Shown here piece after piece: positions 14,369 to 14,688 of a DNA stretch of 14,688 nt (the stretch's first letter is position 1; each line of letters begins with the position of its first letter). A program made the position numbers and the translations under genes. A model generated the notes under the pieces. That model saw nothing but the letters and a program-made list of their open reading frames with translations. It made no database searches and had not been told where the DNA came from. The stretch is from Neomoorella mulderi (GTDB lineage Bacteria; Bacillota; DSM-521; Neomoorellales; Neomoorellaceae): assembly GCA_011375465.1 (NCBI GenBank), contig DRZV01000065.1:1-14688 (forward strand), written 5' to 3'.

Positions 14369-14688
14369 ATGTCCTGGAGGGGAAAATTTATCTTACAGAC
14401 CTCTCTTTTTTCCCTTTTAGCTCTGGGATCAGCTTACGTTTACTGGAGGTCCCGCTTGGAAGGGCAGTTTCAGGGGGAATTCATAGCTACCCTTTTTCTA
14501 ATCTTTGCCGCTGTCCTCTTGAGCAATTGGGCTGCCCTAAACCAGCTGAGCCAGCCTTTGCAAAAGATAACGGGCCAGCTTCAGTGGGGATGGGAAGAAC
14601 TGGAATCAGAGTTTCCCGAAGACACGCCGGGGGAATGGGGGCTGTTGGCCAGCCACCTGAACCGTCTGGTTCGGACTTTAAGGCATTA
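14369..14688 (+). CDS. Membrane protein with HAMP-like region, probably a sensor (3' end beyond window)
   Basis: Only the first 106 codons are present. They begin MSWRGKFILQ and contain two hydrophobic helices (about residues 9-26 and 42-58), separated by a short polar loop (YWRSRLEGQFQGEF). A HAMP-like linker follows (from about 61, NQLSQPLQKITGQL, with later SHLNRLVRTLRH). Two TM helices, a short outer loop and HAMP are the front end of many histidine kinases, diguanylate cyclases and chemoreceptors; the output domain is outside the window, so the class cannot be chosen. The ATG at 14369 follows AGGGAG (14354-14359). It starts just after a strong terminator, so it probably has its own transcript, although no good promoter is seen in the short gap. 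Confidence 0.7.
   Translation, partial: MSWRGKFILQTSLFSLLALGSAYVYWRSRLEGQFQGEFIATLFLIFAAVLLSNWAALNQLSQPLQKITGQLQWGWEELESEFPEDTPGEWGLLASHLNRLVRTLRH

Noticed and set aside
1..14688. CRISPR arrays, insertion sequences, prophage or toxin-antitoxin modules
   Set aside because: No regularly spaced repeats, transposase, integrase or paired small toxin/antitoxin genes were found on reading both strands.

Overview
The window looks like a chromosomal segment of a spore-forming, selenocysteine-using member of the Clostridia, possibly a thermophilic Moorella- or Thermacetogenium-type relative. The grounds are gene content (parB next to sporulation genes, a YyaC-type spore protein, a GerMN lipoprotein, selA/selB/tRNA-Sec), G-rich Shine-Dalgarno sequences and frequent GTG/TTG starts. 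The genus is a guess. No phage, IS element or CRISPR array is visible.

Layout. (1) Positions 1-3011, plus strand: parB (only the first two bases of its start codon missing), a parS-like palindrome, a 112-aa single-motif LAGLIDADG-like protein, a free-standing pyruvate kinase C-terminal domain, a DUF4446 membrane protein and a phosphoribosyltransferase. (2) 2953-3587, minus strand: yyaC, convergent with the phosphoribosyltransferase gene. (3) 3685-5770, plus: a YkvI-type membrane protein and a two-GerMN-domain lipoprotein. (4) 5851-9177, plus: selA and selB. (5) 9178-13799, plus: a complete branched-chain-amino-acid-type ABC importer, livK-livH-livM-livG-livF, with its own promoter and an intercistronic stem-loop after livK. 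(6) 13817-14294: a strong promoter, tRNA-Sec (selC), an MTH1187-type thiamine-binding protein gene and a strong terminator. (7) 14369 to the window end: the start of a two-TM, HAMP-like membrane protein, probably a sensor.

How the genes fit together. SelA converts Ser-tRNA(Sec) to Sec-tRNA(Sec), tRNA-Sec carries it, and SelB delivers it to UGA codons. The three components are present but split by the liv operon; selD is not in the window. ParB with a possible parS belongs to chromosome segregation, and YyaC and GerMN point to endospore formation.

The most striking feature is that four otherwise well-conserved genes (yyaC, ykvI-like, livK, livF) each carry one frameshift exactly at a G-run (C-run for the minus-strand gene). 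In three of them adding one G restores the family sequence; in livF adding two or removing one does. Undercalled homopolymers in the assembly are the simplest explanation, but true mutation or slippage cannot be excluded from sequence alone. The best candidates for undescribed biology are the small LAGLIDADG-derived protein whose start overlaps the parS-like site beside parB, and the selAB-liv-selC arrangement.
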